Below are positions 1-8,154 of a DNA stretch of 64,000 bases, one piece after another (position 1 is the stretch's first letter; each line of letters starts with the position of its first letter). The DNA is from JAAZAI01 sp050942875 (GTDB lineage Bacteria > Verrucomicrobiota > Kiritimatiellia > RFP12 > UBA3636), in contig JBMNOD010000008.1 in assembly GCA_050942875.1 (NCBI GenBank), forward strand, positions 3,468 through 67,467. Reading direction: 5' to 3'. The notes below the pieces were generated by a model. It saw only the letters and a program-made list of their open reading frames with translations, ran no database searches and had not been told where the DNA came from. Position numbers and translations under genes: made by a program.

Positions 1-509
1 CCCGAGCCGGCGTTGATGATGGGCACGGGACGCTCGGAGTTGGAGAGCACCCAAGCCATGTGCTCGGCGAGGCCCTTCTCCTTCGTGCGCATGATGATGA
101 TGTCAAAGTAGGAGCTGAAGGTGCGGATGGAGTCCTTTTGCGACTCGCCCTTGAACTCGCTGGAGGTCGAGGTTTCGCGCACTTCGCCGATGTGGATACC
201 GAGGATTTGGCAGGCCGAGACGAAGGAGAGGAACGTGCGCGAGCTCGGCTGGGTGAAGTAGAGCATCGCGCGCTTGTGGTTGAGCAGCCCTTGGAGGAAG
301 AGCATGCCGCCGCGGGACTTGGCGATGGAGCGGATCTCGGTCGCGAGCTTGCAGAGACGGTCGAGGTTCGCGCGGTCGAACTGCTGTGAGAAGAGCGTGT
401 GGAAGGGTGAGCCATCCTCTCGGGCGAGGCAGCGCACCTTCTGCGTCATGGGCAGATTTTGGAATTCAGGCCACGAATAGGTCGTGATGTGCTGGGTGGG
501 GTCTAACAT
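1..509 (-). CDS. pyrB: Aspartate carbamoyltransferase, N-terminal part (cut by window edge)
   Basis: Catalyses carbamoyl phosphate plus aspartate to carbamoyl aspartate in pyrimidine synthesis, in the cytoplasm. The reverse-strand frame opens with ATG at 509 and stays open to base 1, giving about 169 codons. The carbamoyl-phosphate motif reads FTQPSSRTFLSF at about residues 86-97, and KGESQKDSIRTFSSYFD follows; both are typical of aspartate rather than ornithine transcarbamylases. The C-terminal aspartate-binding half lies outside the window. It is the second gene after argF on the same strand, so two enzymes competing for carbamoyl phosphate may be co-transcribed. The 81-bp gap between them holds a short AT-rich repeat. 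Confidence 0.85.
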   Translation of the reverse strand, partial: MLDPTQHITTYSWPEFQNLPMTQKVRCLAREDGSPFHTLFSQQFDRANLDRLCKLATEIRSIAKSRGGMLFLQGLLNHKRAMLYFTQPSSRTFLSFVSACQILGIHIGEVRETSTSSEFKGESQKDSIRTFSSYFDIIIMRTKEKGLAEHMAWVLSNSERPVPIINAGS

Positions 510-510
510 G

Positions 511-575
511 GGGAATTACGAATTACGAATTAGGGAATTACGAATTGCGAATTGCGAATTGCAAAATTGCGGGGT
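511..575. repeat. Degenerate AATTACG/AATTGCG short tandem repeat
   Basis: The argF-pyrB gap is made of overlapping 7-11 bp units of the type GAATTACGAATT, drifting to GAATTGCGAATTGC. A related sequence (GTAATTCGTAATTCC) occurs at 36307-36321. No function can be read from it. Confidence 0.6.
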
Positions 576-590
576 GCGAATGGCATCTTT

Positions 591-1643
591 TTACGCGCTG
601 GGGGTGAGGGCGGAGACGAAGAGCGCCTTGATGGTGTGCATTCGGTTTTCGGCTTCGTCGAAGACCTTTGAGAAGTCTGCTTCGAAGACCTCGTCTGTTA
701 CTTCAAGCGCGCCGGTGTCGTGCGAGGCTTCGGTTTGATCGTCGTGGAAGGCGGGCAGACAGTGCAGGAAGAGGAGTTCGCCACCGAGGTTGCCGGTTTT
801 GCGGCAGAGATCCATGTTCACTTGATAGGGGCGCAACAGGGAGAGGCGCTCGGCCTTTCTGGTCTCTTCGCCCATCGAGACCCACACGTCGGTGTAGAGT
901 ACGTTGGCACCAGGCACGGCCTCGACGGGTGAGGGCGTCACGGTGATGGTTGCGCCATTGCGCGCCGCGATCGCCGCGGCAGCCTTCACGAGGTGTGGCG
1001 CCGGCATCAGCGGTTCGGGGGCGCAGTTGACGAAGTCCACGCCCGCCTTGGCGCAGCCGAGCATCAGGGAATTGGCGACATTGTTGCGCCCGTCGCCGAT
1101 GTAGACGAGCTTTTTGCCGCGAATGTCGCCGAATGTCTGCTTCATCGTCATGAGGTCGGCGAGGATCTGCGTAGGGTGCGACTCATCGGTGAGGCCGTTC
1201 CAGACGGGCACTCCTGAGAACTCTTTGAGAAGTTCGACGGTGCGCTGGGCGAAGCCGCGGAAAAGGATGCCGTCGAACATGCGCCCGAGTACGCGTGCGG
1301 TATCCTTGACGGACTCTTTCAGGCCGAAGTGGGTGTCGGCGCGCGTGAGGTATTCGACGTTGCCGCCTTCTTCGCGCGCGGCGATGGCTGCGGCGCATCG
1401 GGTGCGCGTCGAACCTTTCTCGAAGATCAGGGCGATGTTGCGCCGCCGCAACAGGTCGCCGCGGATGCCGTCGTCGCGCCGTTGCTTAAGCGTGATCGCG
1501 AGTTCGACCAATTCGAGCATATGTTCATCGGAGAGGTCGTTGAGGGAAAGCAGCGAGCGCTGTCTCAATTCAGGGCTGAATGTGATCATGTCTTGTTGAA
1601 AATGCGTGGGGTTAAAAGGCGTGTCGCCGACTCGCGGGGACAT
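591..1643 (-). CDS. argF: Ornithine carbamoyltransferase
   Basis: Converts ornithine and carbamoyl phosphate to citrulline in arginine biosynthesis. The carbamoyl-phosphate motif FEKGSTRTRC is present, followed by DTARVLGRMFDGI, the ornithine-side motif HPTQILADLMT and HCLPAFHDD near the C terminus. All are diagnostic of OTCase. The start is ambiguous. ATG 1643 (350 aa) lies about 10 nt downstream of the expected transcription start of the promoter at 1660-1689 and is preceded by GTGGAAAAA. ATG 1589 (332 aa) fits the usual family length better but has no obvious ribosome site. The frame is open further upstream to 1679, but the promoter argues against that start. Confidence 0.92.
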   Translation of the reverse strand: MSPRVGDTPFNPTHFQQDMITFSPELRQRSLLSLNDLSDEHMLELVELAITLKQRRDDGIRGDLLRRRNIALIFEKGSTRTRCAAAIAAREEGGNVEYLTRADTHFGLKESVKDTARVLGRMFDGILFRGFAQRTVELLKEFSGVPVWNGLTDESHPTQILADLMTMKQTFGDIRGKKLVYIGDGRNNVANSLMLGCAKAGVDFVNCAPEPLMPAPHLVKAAAAIAARNGATITVTPSPVEAVPGANVLYTDVWVSMGEETRKAERLSLLRPYQVNMDLCRKTGNLGGELLFLHCLPAFHDDQTEASHDTGALEVTDEVFEADFSKVFDEAENRMHTIKALFVSALTPSA

Positions 1644-1659
1644 TTTTTCCACGGGCGTC

Positions 1660-1689
1660 AGTATAGCACACGACTCCACGGCGGCGCAA
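1660..1689 (-). promoter_or_regulatory. argF promoter
   Basis: Reading the minus strand: -35 TTGCGC (1689-1684), 18-bp spacer, -10 TATACT (1665-1660). The expected start of transcription near 1653 decides against the longest argF frame. Confidence 0.55.
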
Positions 1690-1703
1690 ACGCAATCATT
1701 TTT

Positions 1704-1718
1704 AGGGTCTGTCCCCTA
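1704..1718 (+). repeat. REP-like motif, left of RAYT gene
   Basis: AGGGTCTGTCCCCTA. The same core, GGTCTGTCCCC, is found on the other side of the transposase gene (3098-3112, 3124-3138) and near 12.5 kb and 28.1 kb. Confidence 0.6.
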
Positions 1719-1726
1719 TTTCGAGC

Positions 1727-1755
1727 TTGTCATTGGTAGCAGTATGTGCTAATCT
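1727..1755 (+). promoter_or_regulatory. Promoter of RAYT gene
   Basis: -35 TTGTCA (1727-1732), 17-bp spacer, -10 TAATCT (1750-1755), about 50 nt upstream of the transposase ATG. Good match to the sigma70 pattern seen at other genes here. Confidence 0.55.
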
Positions 1756-1804
1756 GAAATCAAATGCATGAAAATGCACTAAACACGAAAGAAAGAGGTG
1801 TATC

Positions 1805-2848
1805 ATGAGGTTGCCAAGAGTCCTTGCGGAAGGAGAGGGAATTTATCATGTCATCAGCAGAATCTCAGGCCAGAGATTTTTGCTTGATGCCGATGAGAAG
1901 AACCGGCTGGAGTGGTTGATGAATGCCGTCGCCGGATTCTCTGGTGTCGATGTCCTTGCTTACGCATTCATGGACAACCACTTCCACATTCTCGTGAAAG
2001 TTCCGTTGCCGAAGCATGTCGACGACCAGGAGCTCGTCCGGCGCATGCGTCTGCTCTATGGCAAGACGAAGACGGATCGCATTTTGACTGAATGGGAGTT
2101 ATGGGAGAAAAAAGGCATGGAGTTCAAGGTCCTGGATGCCAAGTTTGCATTGCGGCGGCGCATGCACGATCTCTCGCAGTTCTGCAAGACGCTCAAGGAG
2201 ACGTTCTCGATGATGTACAACGACCGCCACGAGCACAGCGGCACGATCTGGGGATCGCGCTTCAAGAGCATCCTCCTTTCGCCCGACTACAGCACCATCA
2301 TGACCGTCGCCGCCTACATCAATCTCAACCCTGTCCGCGCCGACGTTGTCGGCGATCCCGGCTCGTATCAGTGGTCTGGCTACGGCGCCGCGAAGCAAGG
2401 GAAAGGTCTAGCCCGCAAGGCGATGTGCAATCTCGTCGGCACGGCGCTCGGACGCAAGGAAGCCGTTCCGTTCGAGGTTGCGCTTGCGGCTTGCGATGCC
2501 GCGATGGAGGGGTATGTCGATGCGCCCGCGTCTGTTGAAGCCATTGCTGCAAGTGCTGCCAAGCGCGACCCCGACAACGAGTCGAATTTCGATGCCGCCA
2601 AGGTCGATGCGGCAATCAAGGAAGGCAAGTCGGTGTCGCTTTTCGAGGCGATACGCTGCAAGGTGCGCTACTTCAGCCATGGCGTCGCAGTCGGCTCCGC
2701 TTCGTTTGTGATCGAAATCGTCAAGCGTCTTACGGCAGGCAAAGATACCAAGCGCAAGTGCGTCGGTTGCGACGATTTGGAACTTTACACGGCGCGACCG
2801 TTGCGGGGTGGTGGCGAGCTCAGCGTGTCGAAAAGCCACATCGCCTAG
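1805..2848 (+). CDS. REP-associated tyrosine transposase (RAYT, Y1_Tnp family)
   Basis: HUH-type single-strand transposase of the IS200/REP-associated class, expected to cut and join REP palindromes. The metal-binding motif HFH lies at residues 59-61 (MDNHFHILVKVP). The helix with the candidate catalytic Tyr reads YINLNPVRA at about residue 171, preceded by the family signature GTIWGSRFKS. At 347 aa it is longer than many RAYTs, with about 150 extra C-terminal residues. AGAGGTG sits 7 nt before ATG 1805. GGTCTGTCCCC repeats flank the gene on both sides, which is the arrangement expected of a RAYT with its cognate REP sequences. It lacks the paired ends of a self-mobile IS. Confidence 0.9.
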   Translation: MRLPRVLAEGEGIYHVISRISGQRFLLDADEKNRLEWLMNAVAGFSGVDVLAYAFMDNHFHILVKVPLPKHVDDQELVRRMRLLYGKTKTDRILTEWELWEKKGMEFKVLDAKFALRRRMHDLSQFCKTLKETFSMMYNDRHEHSGTIWGSRFKSILLSPDYSTIMTVAAYINLNPVRADVVGDPGSYQWSGYGAAKQGKGLARKAMCNLVGTALGRKEAVPFEVALAACDAAMEGYVDAPASVEAIAASAAKRDPDNESNFDAAKVDAAIKEGKSVSLFEAIRCKVRYFSHGVAVGSASFVIEIVKRLTAGKDTKRKCVGCDDLELYTARPLRGGGELSVSKSHIA

Positions 2849-3194
2849 CTCAAAACGTCAAACCGTTTAGCTGGAAGATCGGAAAATCCAGCCGCTAACG
2901 TCTAGACAAAGAGGCCACAGACGTGGGCTCCATCTTCTGCTGTCTAAAACACGCCTAAAATCGGTTGAAATCGCTAAGAATGCCTCGGTTTTTTTGAAAC
3001 CCCTTGAAACGCTGACCCAAACCGTGCCAAATGTCTGAGCCAAGAGGTTGCCAACGAGACCTTTTGATTCAGCGAACTGATTTCAAGATTTTTTTTGTGG
3101 TCTGTCCCCTAATATTTTTTTTTGGGGTCTGTCCCCTAAAAAGGGGGGGGGGGGGGGAAAGCCTGGATGGGCGTTCGCGGCTGGTGGGGCGAGG
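2849..3194. other. Non-coding stretch after RAYT
   Basis: No convincing gene. It holds a small hairpin just after the stop (GCTGGA 2870-2875 / TCCAGC 2887-2892), several T-rich runs, two GGTCTGTCCCC motifs (3098-3112 and 3124-3138) and a run of 15 G at 3143-3157. The G-run and adjacent T-runs could also be places of sequencing error. Confidence 0.5.
3098..3138 (+). repeat. Two REP-like motifs, right of RAYT gene
   Basis: TGGTCTGTCCCCTAA (3098-3112) and GGGGTCTGTCCCCTA (3124-3138) lie in the same orientation as the motif at 1704-1718, so the transposase gene is bracketed by direct copies. Confidence 0.6.
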
Positions 3195-4244
3195 CTATTC
3201 GACTGCGGTCTCGGGCTCGGTCTTGGGTTTGGCGAGGTCGGCGCGGTCGAGGGCGAACTTGTCGGCGGTGTAGGGGGAGACGAAGTACGTCCACCGGGCG
3301 GTCTTGGCGTTGAAGTCGGCGGCCTTCATCTCGGCGGCGGCGTTCTCGGCGGCGTTGGTGCCGACGGGCGCGAAGGAGGCGGCGATGCGGAAGGCGCGAT
3401 CCGCCTGGCTGGCGACCGGGCCGCCGACGCGGGCGGTGTAGGTGACGCCGTCGGCATAGACGGCGCGGTAGACCGTGCCGGTCGCCAGGCCGAGCGCTTC
3501 GTCCGTGAGGGCGGGATCGGCGATGCCGTTGAAGTGGAGATAGGAGAGGGCGGAGTCGAGGCCGTAGGTCTTGCTCGTCTCCATCTCCTCGTCTTCGCCG
3601 AGGTCGGTGAGCGTCCAGGCGCCATCGACCTTGACGAGCGCGAGCTCGGTGTCGGGGCTTGAAACTTCGATGGCCTGGAGCGTCGAGCCGGACGGGGAGG
3701 GGATTTGCATGTCCGCCCAGTCGGCGGCGTCGCCGTCGAGCGTGGAGAGCGCGTCGTCGACGAGGAAGACGGCGTCGCTGCCGCCGACGGCGACGTAGCG
3801 TCCGTCGGGGTAGCCGCCGAAGCCTTGCATGTCGTCGGCGGGCTTGCTCAGGCGTTGTTCGCCGAGGGCGAGCTCGGCGAGGACGTTGCCGGCGTCGTCC
3901 ATGAGGCGGACGGTCGTGGGGTCGGTCATGGCGCGGGCCGTGGCGGTGTGGCCGGCCTTGAGGTCGGCGAGCTTGAGGACGTTGGCGCGGATCTTGGCGA
4001 TGTCCGCCGGATAGCCGTGCAGCGAGGCGATCGTCCAGCCGGCGTCGGTGGCGGCGAGGGCGAAGGTGTCGCCGGCGGGGCGGTCGATTTCGATGGCGGC
4101 GACCTGGCTGACGTCAAGGTCCGGGAAGATTTTCCTGCCGTGGGCGGCGGGGGTGCGGAGCGTGTTGCGCTGGGCGCTGAAATAGGCGATGCCGACGAGG
4201 GCGACGGCGGTGGCGATGAGCAGGGCGAGTTTCTTGGGTGTCAT
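3195..4244 (-). CDS. DUF4340 domain-containing protein
   Basis: Membrane-anchored partner protein of a Gld-like ABC system. One N-terminal membrane helix (about residues 6-23) is followed by a large presumably extracytoplasmic region. The stretch LDVSQVAAIEIDRPAGDTF followed by GWTIASLHGYPAD is typical of DUF4340, which repeatedly asks how a value 'VxxIEI' compares with a bound substrate. Family members are nearly always encoded next to GldG-type proteins, as here, where it is the last gene of a four-gene minus-strand operon. The substrate and function are unknown. Start at 4244 is preceded by GGAAAGGAA at a suitable distance. Confidence 0.75.
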   Translation of the reverse strand: MTPKKLALLIATAVALVGIAYFSAQRNTLRTPAAHGRKIFPDLDVSQVAAIEIDRPAGDTFALAATDAGWTIASLHGYPADIAKIRANVLKLADLKAGHTATARAMTDPTTVRLMDDAGNVLAELALGEQRLSKPADDMQGFGGYPDGRYVAVGGSDAVFLVDDALSTLDGDAADWADMQIPSPSGSTLQAIEVSSPDTELALVKVDGAWTLTDLGEDEEMETSKTYGLDSALSYLHFNGIADPALTDEALGLATGTVYRAVYADGVTYTARVGGPVASQADRAFRIAASFAPVGTNAAENAAAEMKAADFNAKTARWTYFVSPYTADKFALDRADLAKPKTEPETAVE

Positions 4245-4298
4245 GGTGGGGAAATTCCTTTCCGGCGGGCGGCCGCGCCGCCCGCCAGGGTTGAAGAA

Positions 4299-6197
4299 TC
4301 ACCGGCGCTTCCTGAGGACGCCTCGGGCAATGCCGAAGCAGGCGACGGCGAGGGGGACGATCACGATGTTGAGGACTTTGAGGCGCAAGCCGAGGCTTTC
4401 GATGTCGCGGTACAGGTTCTTGCGCACCTCCTTGAGCTGGCGGCGCGTCTGCGTCTGCGTCTTGCGGAAGCGGGCGAGCTCCTCTTGCTGTTCCTTGGAG
4501 AGGATGAGCCGGTCGGAGCCTTCCCGCTGGCGCTGGAGCTCGGCGAGGCGCGTTTCCGTTTCGCGGAGGGCGGCCTCGAGACGCTCCTCTTCGGCCTGCC
4601 ACTGCTTGACCGCTTTCACTTCGAGCTCGTCCACCTTCGTGAACGGGCGGTTGAACTGGCCGCGGGAGCGCAGGCCGATGAGCTCTTCGCGCCCGGCGAG
4701 CTGTTCAACGGTTCCGCTGAAGAGCGAGAGGTTCTCGTTGATGGGCTGCGGGATGGGGCCGAAGAAGGTGTTGACCATCTGCACGCAGAAGGAGTCGTGG
4801 AGGAAGTCGGCGTCCGCGAACACGACGACGGTGCCGTCGCCGGACTGGAGCCGGGCGGGGACGGCGTTGGTGCCGTCGTCGGCGATGCCGTTGGGGAACG
4901 CGGTCTTGAACGTGCCTTGCAGGCGGGCGGCGAGCACGCGCTGGACGCCGTCGGGCGCGAGCTGGCGCTTGATGCCGTCGATGCCCATCTGAAGGCTGGC
5001 GGCGTCCACGAGGCAGGCGTCCGCCTCAGACGTGGTGATCAGCGGCGTGAAGGCGACGCCGTCGACCGGGCGCGCTTCGAGCGCGCCGGCGAAGGGGAGC
5101 ATGACGAGGGAGAGCGGCGAGGTGACGAGGTCGTCGCGCGAGAGGTTCTTGGGGTCGAGCGTGAGGAACACGGGGTTTTCCTCCACGCCGCCGCGTCCGT
5201 CGTTGAGCTTCGTCGCGGAGGCGAGGTCGGCGACGACCATCGACGTGTCGAAGTCGACGCCCCAGGCGTCGAAGAGCGGGCCGAGCGTCGAGGCGCCGGG
5301 GCCGCCGCCCATCTGCATGGCCATGGGGTTTTGCTCCATCGTCGTGCGCAGGTCGATGAGATTGAACGGATCGACGAGGGCGACGAGGCGGCCGCCGCGG
5401 AGGACGAACTGGTCGAGGGCGAGCAGCGTCTTCTCGGAGAGGTTCTTCGGGTGGACGACGACGAGCGTCTTGATGTCCGGGTCGATGGATTCGGCGTCGG
5501 GGTCGATTTCGCGCAGCGTGTAGTTGGCGCGCAGGTCGACGAAGGCGGCCCAGCCGCGGTCTTGCTGCTGGCGGCGCTGCATCATCATCATGGGGTTCTG
5601 CGGGGCGCCGAGCACGGGCAGGGGGCTGAGGACGCCGACGACGGGCTTCTCGGGCCAGGCGACGCGCGCGACGAGGCGGGTGATGTCGTATTCCAGCGTC
5701 TGCTCGAAGCGCGGGCTGAAGCCGGGGAGGGTGGCCTCGGCATCGCCGCAGACGGCGACGAGGCCGAAATAGACCGCTTCGCCAAACGGGTTGACCTGCT
5801 GGGGTTCGATCGCGTAGCGGTGCGCCCATTCCTCGGCGTCGCTGTCGGGCTTCGGGTCGTATTGCTCGAGGTGGATGCGGCCCTTGCCGGCGATTTCGTA
5901 TTCGCGCAGGAGGTCGCGGACCTGATGGGCGTACGTCTTGAGCCCCATCGGCATGTCCCGGGCGCTTTCGCTGAAGAAGAGCTTCAGCGTGACGTCGTTT
6001 TCGAGCCGGCCCAGAAGCTGGCGGGAGCCCCTGGAGAGGGTGAAGAGCTTGTGCTCGGTGAGGTCGAGGCGAAGGCGCAGGTTGCCGGCGATCACGACGA
6101 TCGCGCCGATGATGACGAGCAGGACGGCGAGCCCTGCGACGCCGGCGCCGAGGCGCCTGCGGGTCTTGGCGGGTGTGGAAGTGTTCAAATCAGACAT
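4299..6197 (-). CDS. GldG-like ABC auxiliary protein
   Basis: Auxiliary membrane component of the Gld-type ABC transporter (632 aa). It has a membrane helix at about residues 18-40, then LRLDLTEHKLFTLSRGSRQLL, the classic opening of the GldG/DUF7088 ABC-type domain. A long extracytoplasmic region follows, including VVVHPKNLSEKTLLALDQFVLRGG. Near the C terminus there is a coiled coil rich in E, R and Q (about residues 525-595) and a last membrane helix before a short basic tail. Start ATG 6197 has AGAGAGGAG 8 nt upstream; the frame runs open further upstream through the permease gene, but that part is a shadow. In Bacteroidota homologues act in gliding; in other phyla the role is unknown. Confidence 0.8.
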   Translation of the reverse strand: MSDLNTSTPAKTRRRLGAGVAGLAVLLVIIGAIVVIAGNLRLRLDLTEHKLFTLSRGSRQLLGRLENDVTLKLFFSESARDMPMGLKTYAHQVRDLLREYEIAGKGRIHLEQYDPKPDSDAEEWAHRYAIEPQQVNPFGEAVYFGLVAVCGDAEATLPGFSPRFEQTLEYDITRLVARVAWPEKPVVGVLSPLPVLGAPQNPMMMMQRRQQQDRGWAAFVDLRANYTLREIDPDAESIDPDIKTLVVVHPKNLSEKTLLALDQFVLRGGRLVALVDPFNLIDLRTTMEQNPMAMQMGGGPGASTLGPLFDAWGVDFDTSMVVADLASATKLNDGRGGVEENPVFLTLDPKNLSRDDLVTSPLSLVMLPFAGALEARPVDGVAFTPLITTSEADACLVDAASLQMGIDGIKRQLAPDGVQRVLAARLQGTFKTAFPNGIADDGTNAVPARLQSGDGTVVVFADADFLHDSFCVQMVNTFFGPIPQPINENLSLFSGTVEQLAGREELIGLRSRGQFNRPFTKVDELEVKAVKQWQAEEERLEAALRETETRLAELQRQREGSDRLILSKEQQEELARFRKTQTQTRRQLKEVRKNLYRDIESLGLRLKVLNIVIVPLAVACFGIARGVLRKRR

Positions 6198-6220
6198 GGT
6201 GGAATGCTCCTCTCTTGGGT

Positions 6221-6967
6221 CTAGGACGCTTTGCGGCTGTCGGTCACCACATGTGCGGCGGCGAGCATGAAGACGATCACGCCGACGTAGTAGGCGACGT
6301 CCTTGAGGTCGATGACGCCGCGACGCATGGAATCGAAGTGCTGGATGAGGCTGCACGAGGCGAGGGCGTCGACGATCCCGGCGGGGACGCCCCAGTTGGA
6401 GACGGCGTTGATGAACGGGTCGAAGCCGATGATCATCAGTGCGAAGCAGATGGCCAGCGCGGCGACGAAGGCGACGACCTGGCTTCGCGAGAGCGCCGAG
6501 GCGAAGACGCCGATCGCCACGCAGGCGCCGGCGAGCAGCAGCGAGCCGATGTAGCCGGCGACGATGGCGCCGATGTCGGGGGAGCCCAGCCAGAGCGTGG
6601 TGAACACGATCGGGAGGGTCAGGGCCAGCGCGATGGCGATGAACGCCCAGGCGGCGAGGAATTTCGCGACGAGGACCTCGGCGAGGGTGACGGGCAGCGT
6701 GAGCAGCAGCTCGATCGTGCCGGTGCGCCGCTCCTCCGCCCACGAGCCCATCGTGGCGGCGGGGACGAGCAGCAGGTACACCCACGGGTGCCAGAGGAAG
6801 AAGGGCGAGAGATCCGCCTGGCGGCGTTCGTAGAACATCGTGACGGCGAACGTCAGGAAGCCCGTCAACGCCAGGAAGGCCACGAGGAAGACGTAGGCGA
6901 CTGGCGAATTGAAATAGACTTTGAACTCGCGCCGGAAAATGGCGCGGATGGCGCGGAATCTAGGCAT
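6221..6967 (-). CDS. ABC transporter permease (GldF-like)
   Basis: Six-helix membrane permease of the ABC-2 type, 248 aa, pairing with the ATPase upstream. It opens with a short cytoplasmic helix FRREFKVYFNSPVAYVF, typical of GldF and related permeases, and contains WAEERRTGTIELLLTLPVT, the conserved coupling region between helices. The gene overlaps the ATPase gene by 8 bp (6960-6967) and lies 23 bp ahead of the GldG-like gene, so the set is one operon. Expected to export or extract an unknown envelope substrate with the GldG-like and DUF4340 proteins. Confidence 0.85.
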   Translation of the reverse strand: MPRFRAIRAIFRREFKVYFNSPVAYVFLVAFLALTGFLTFAVTMFYERRQADLSPFFLWHPWVYLLLVPAATMGSWAEERRTGTIELLLTLPVTLAEVLVAKFLAAWAFIAIALALTLPIVFTTLWLGSPDIGAIVAGYIGSLLLAGACVAIGVFASALSRSQVVAFVAALAICFALMIIGFDPFINAVSNWGVPAGIVDALASCSLIQHFDSMRRGVIDLKDVAYYVGVIVFMLAAAHVVTDSRKAS

Positions 6968-7697
6968 GGCTTGAAACCTCCTCCTCCGTCAGGGTCAGGT
7001 TGCGGAAGACGACGTCGAGCCGCCCTTGCGGATCCTTGGCGCGGAGCTCGGCGGGCGATCCGTTCGCGACGATGCGGCCGTCGGCGATGATCAGCGCGCG
7101 CGTGCAGACGGCGTCGACCTCTTCGAGAATGTGGGTGGAAACGATGATGGCCTTGTCGGCCGCCATTTCCTTGATCATCTGGCGGACGACGTATTTCTGG
7201 TTCGGATCGAGGCCGTCGGTCGGCTCGTCCATGATGAGCACCGGCGGGTCGTGCAGGATCGCCTGGGCGAAGCACGTGCGCTGGCGGTAGCCCTTGGAGA
7301 GGGTCTCGATCGTTTGCTTCCGGACCGTTTCCAGGCGGCTTTTTTCGATGGTCTCCTCGACCTTCGAGGTGAGCTCCTTGCCTTCGAAGCCGCGCACGCG
7401 CCCAATGAAAGTGAGAAATTCTGTCACAGTCATCATGTGGTAGCTGGGCGCGTTTTCGGGCAGGTAGCCGATGCACCGTTTGGCTTCGACGGGCGCGGTG
7501 GCGATGTCGTGGCCGCAAACGGCGACGGTGCCTGCGGTGGGTGGAATGAATCCGGTGATCATACGCATGGTGGTGGACTTTCCGGCTCCGTTAGGCCCCA
7601 GAAAGCCAAGGACTTCGCCCTTTTCGACCTCGAAGGACATTCCTTTGACGGCCTGCAGCGGACCGAAGTTCTTTTTCAAATTGCTTACGGTTAGCAT
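6960..7697 (-). CDS. ABC transporter ATP-binding protein (GldA-like)
   Basis: Cytoplasmic ATPase of the Gld-like system, 245 aa. Walker A GPNGAGKST is at residues 34-42, the signature region reads LSKGYRQR in place of LSGGQ (as usual in ABC-2 exporters), and Walker B/D-loop is LIMDEPTDGLDP. The start at 7697 has GAGGAGAAAGC directly upstream. It is the promoter-proximal gene of the operon 7697-3195. Confidence 0.9.
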   Translation of the reverse strand: MLTVSNLKKNFGPLQAVKGMSFEVEKGEVLGFLGPNGAGKSTTMRMITGFIPPTAGTVAVCGHDIATAPVEAKRCIGYLPENAPSYHMMTVTEFLTFIGRVRGFEGKELTSKVEETIEKSRLETVRKQTIETLSKGYRQRTCFAQAILHDPPVLIMDEPTDGLDPNQKYVVRQMIKEMAADKAIIVSTHILEEVDAVCTRALIIADGRIVANGSPAELRAKDPQGRLDVVFRNLTLTEEEVSSHA

Positions 7698-8154
7698 GCT
7701 TTCTCCTCAGATTTACGGTTCATAAAAACACCACCCGCGTGCTGGTGCCGCAGGGGGGGTGTCCCAGTTCGGACTGTGCCAAAAGAAGGCACAACAGTAG
7801 GTAAGCAGGATGTGTGCCACGCTCCAGCGTAACGGCTTCGGGTCCGCCCGTTGTGAACCGTGCCGCTGGGGACTGCGGCCCCTGCGGGCGAATGGGCGCA
7901 AGCTCGCTGCTGAGCAGCGCGAGTGCAGCCCATCGGCTTGTCTTGCTTTTCCTCCTCTCTTTTCAAGCCCCGGCCTTCGGCTTGCCTCGCACTCCCCAGG
8001 GTGAAACATCAGATTGAATCGCCTGTTTTCCGATGTTTGAAAAAAAGATCTGTTTTTTTTGAAACGGTTTTGGTAAAGTCTTGTGCCTAAAGCGACGGCA
8101 GTGTCGTTTCAACCTCCATTCCACAACCCTTAAACAAATTCAACACAACAACAC
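7698..8154. other. 457-bp intergenic region with strong predicted secondary structure
   Basis: Lies between the divergent ABC operon and FadL-like gene. No convincing protein gene: open frames on the minus strand (to 7966 and 8009) are rich in Arg, Ser and Pro with no ribosome sites. There is a GTGCC/GGCAC hairpin at about 7775-7795 and a long imperfect hairpin at about 7894-7932 (GGGC outer pair, GCTGC/GCAGC inner pair). The last 130 bp before the FadL start are AT-rich and probably hold its promoter, but I cannot name clear -35/-10 boxes. Could be an RNA gene or a repeat. Confidence 0.4.

Noticed and set aside
3143..3157. Run of 15 G as a phase-variation tract
   Set aside because: It lies between genes, not in a promoter spacer or coding frame, and could be a sequencing artefact.
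3705..6224. 839-codon plus-strand open frame
   Set aside because: It is antisense to the GldG-like and DUF4340 genes, has an Ala/Glu/Gly/Val-dominated composition typical of GC-rich mirror frames and matches no domain.
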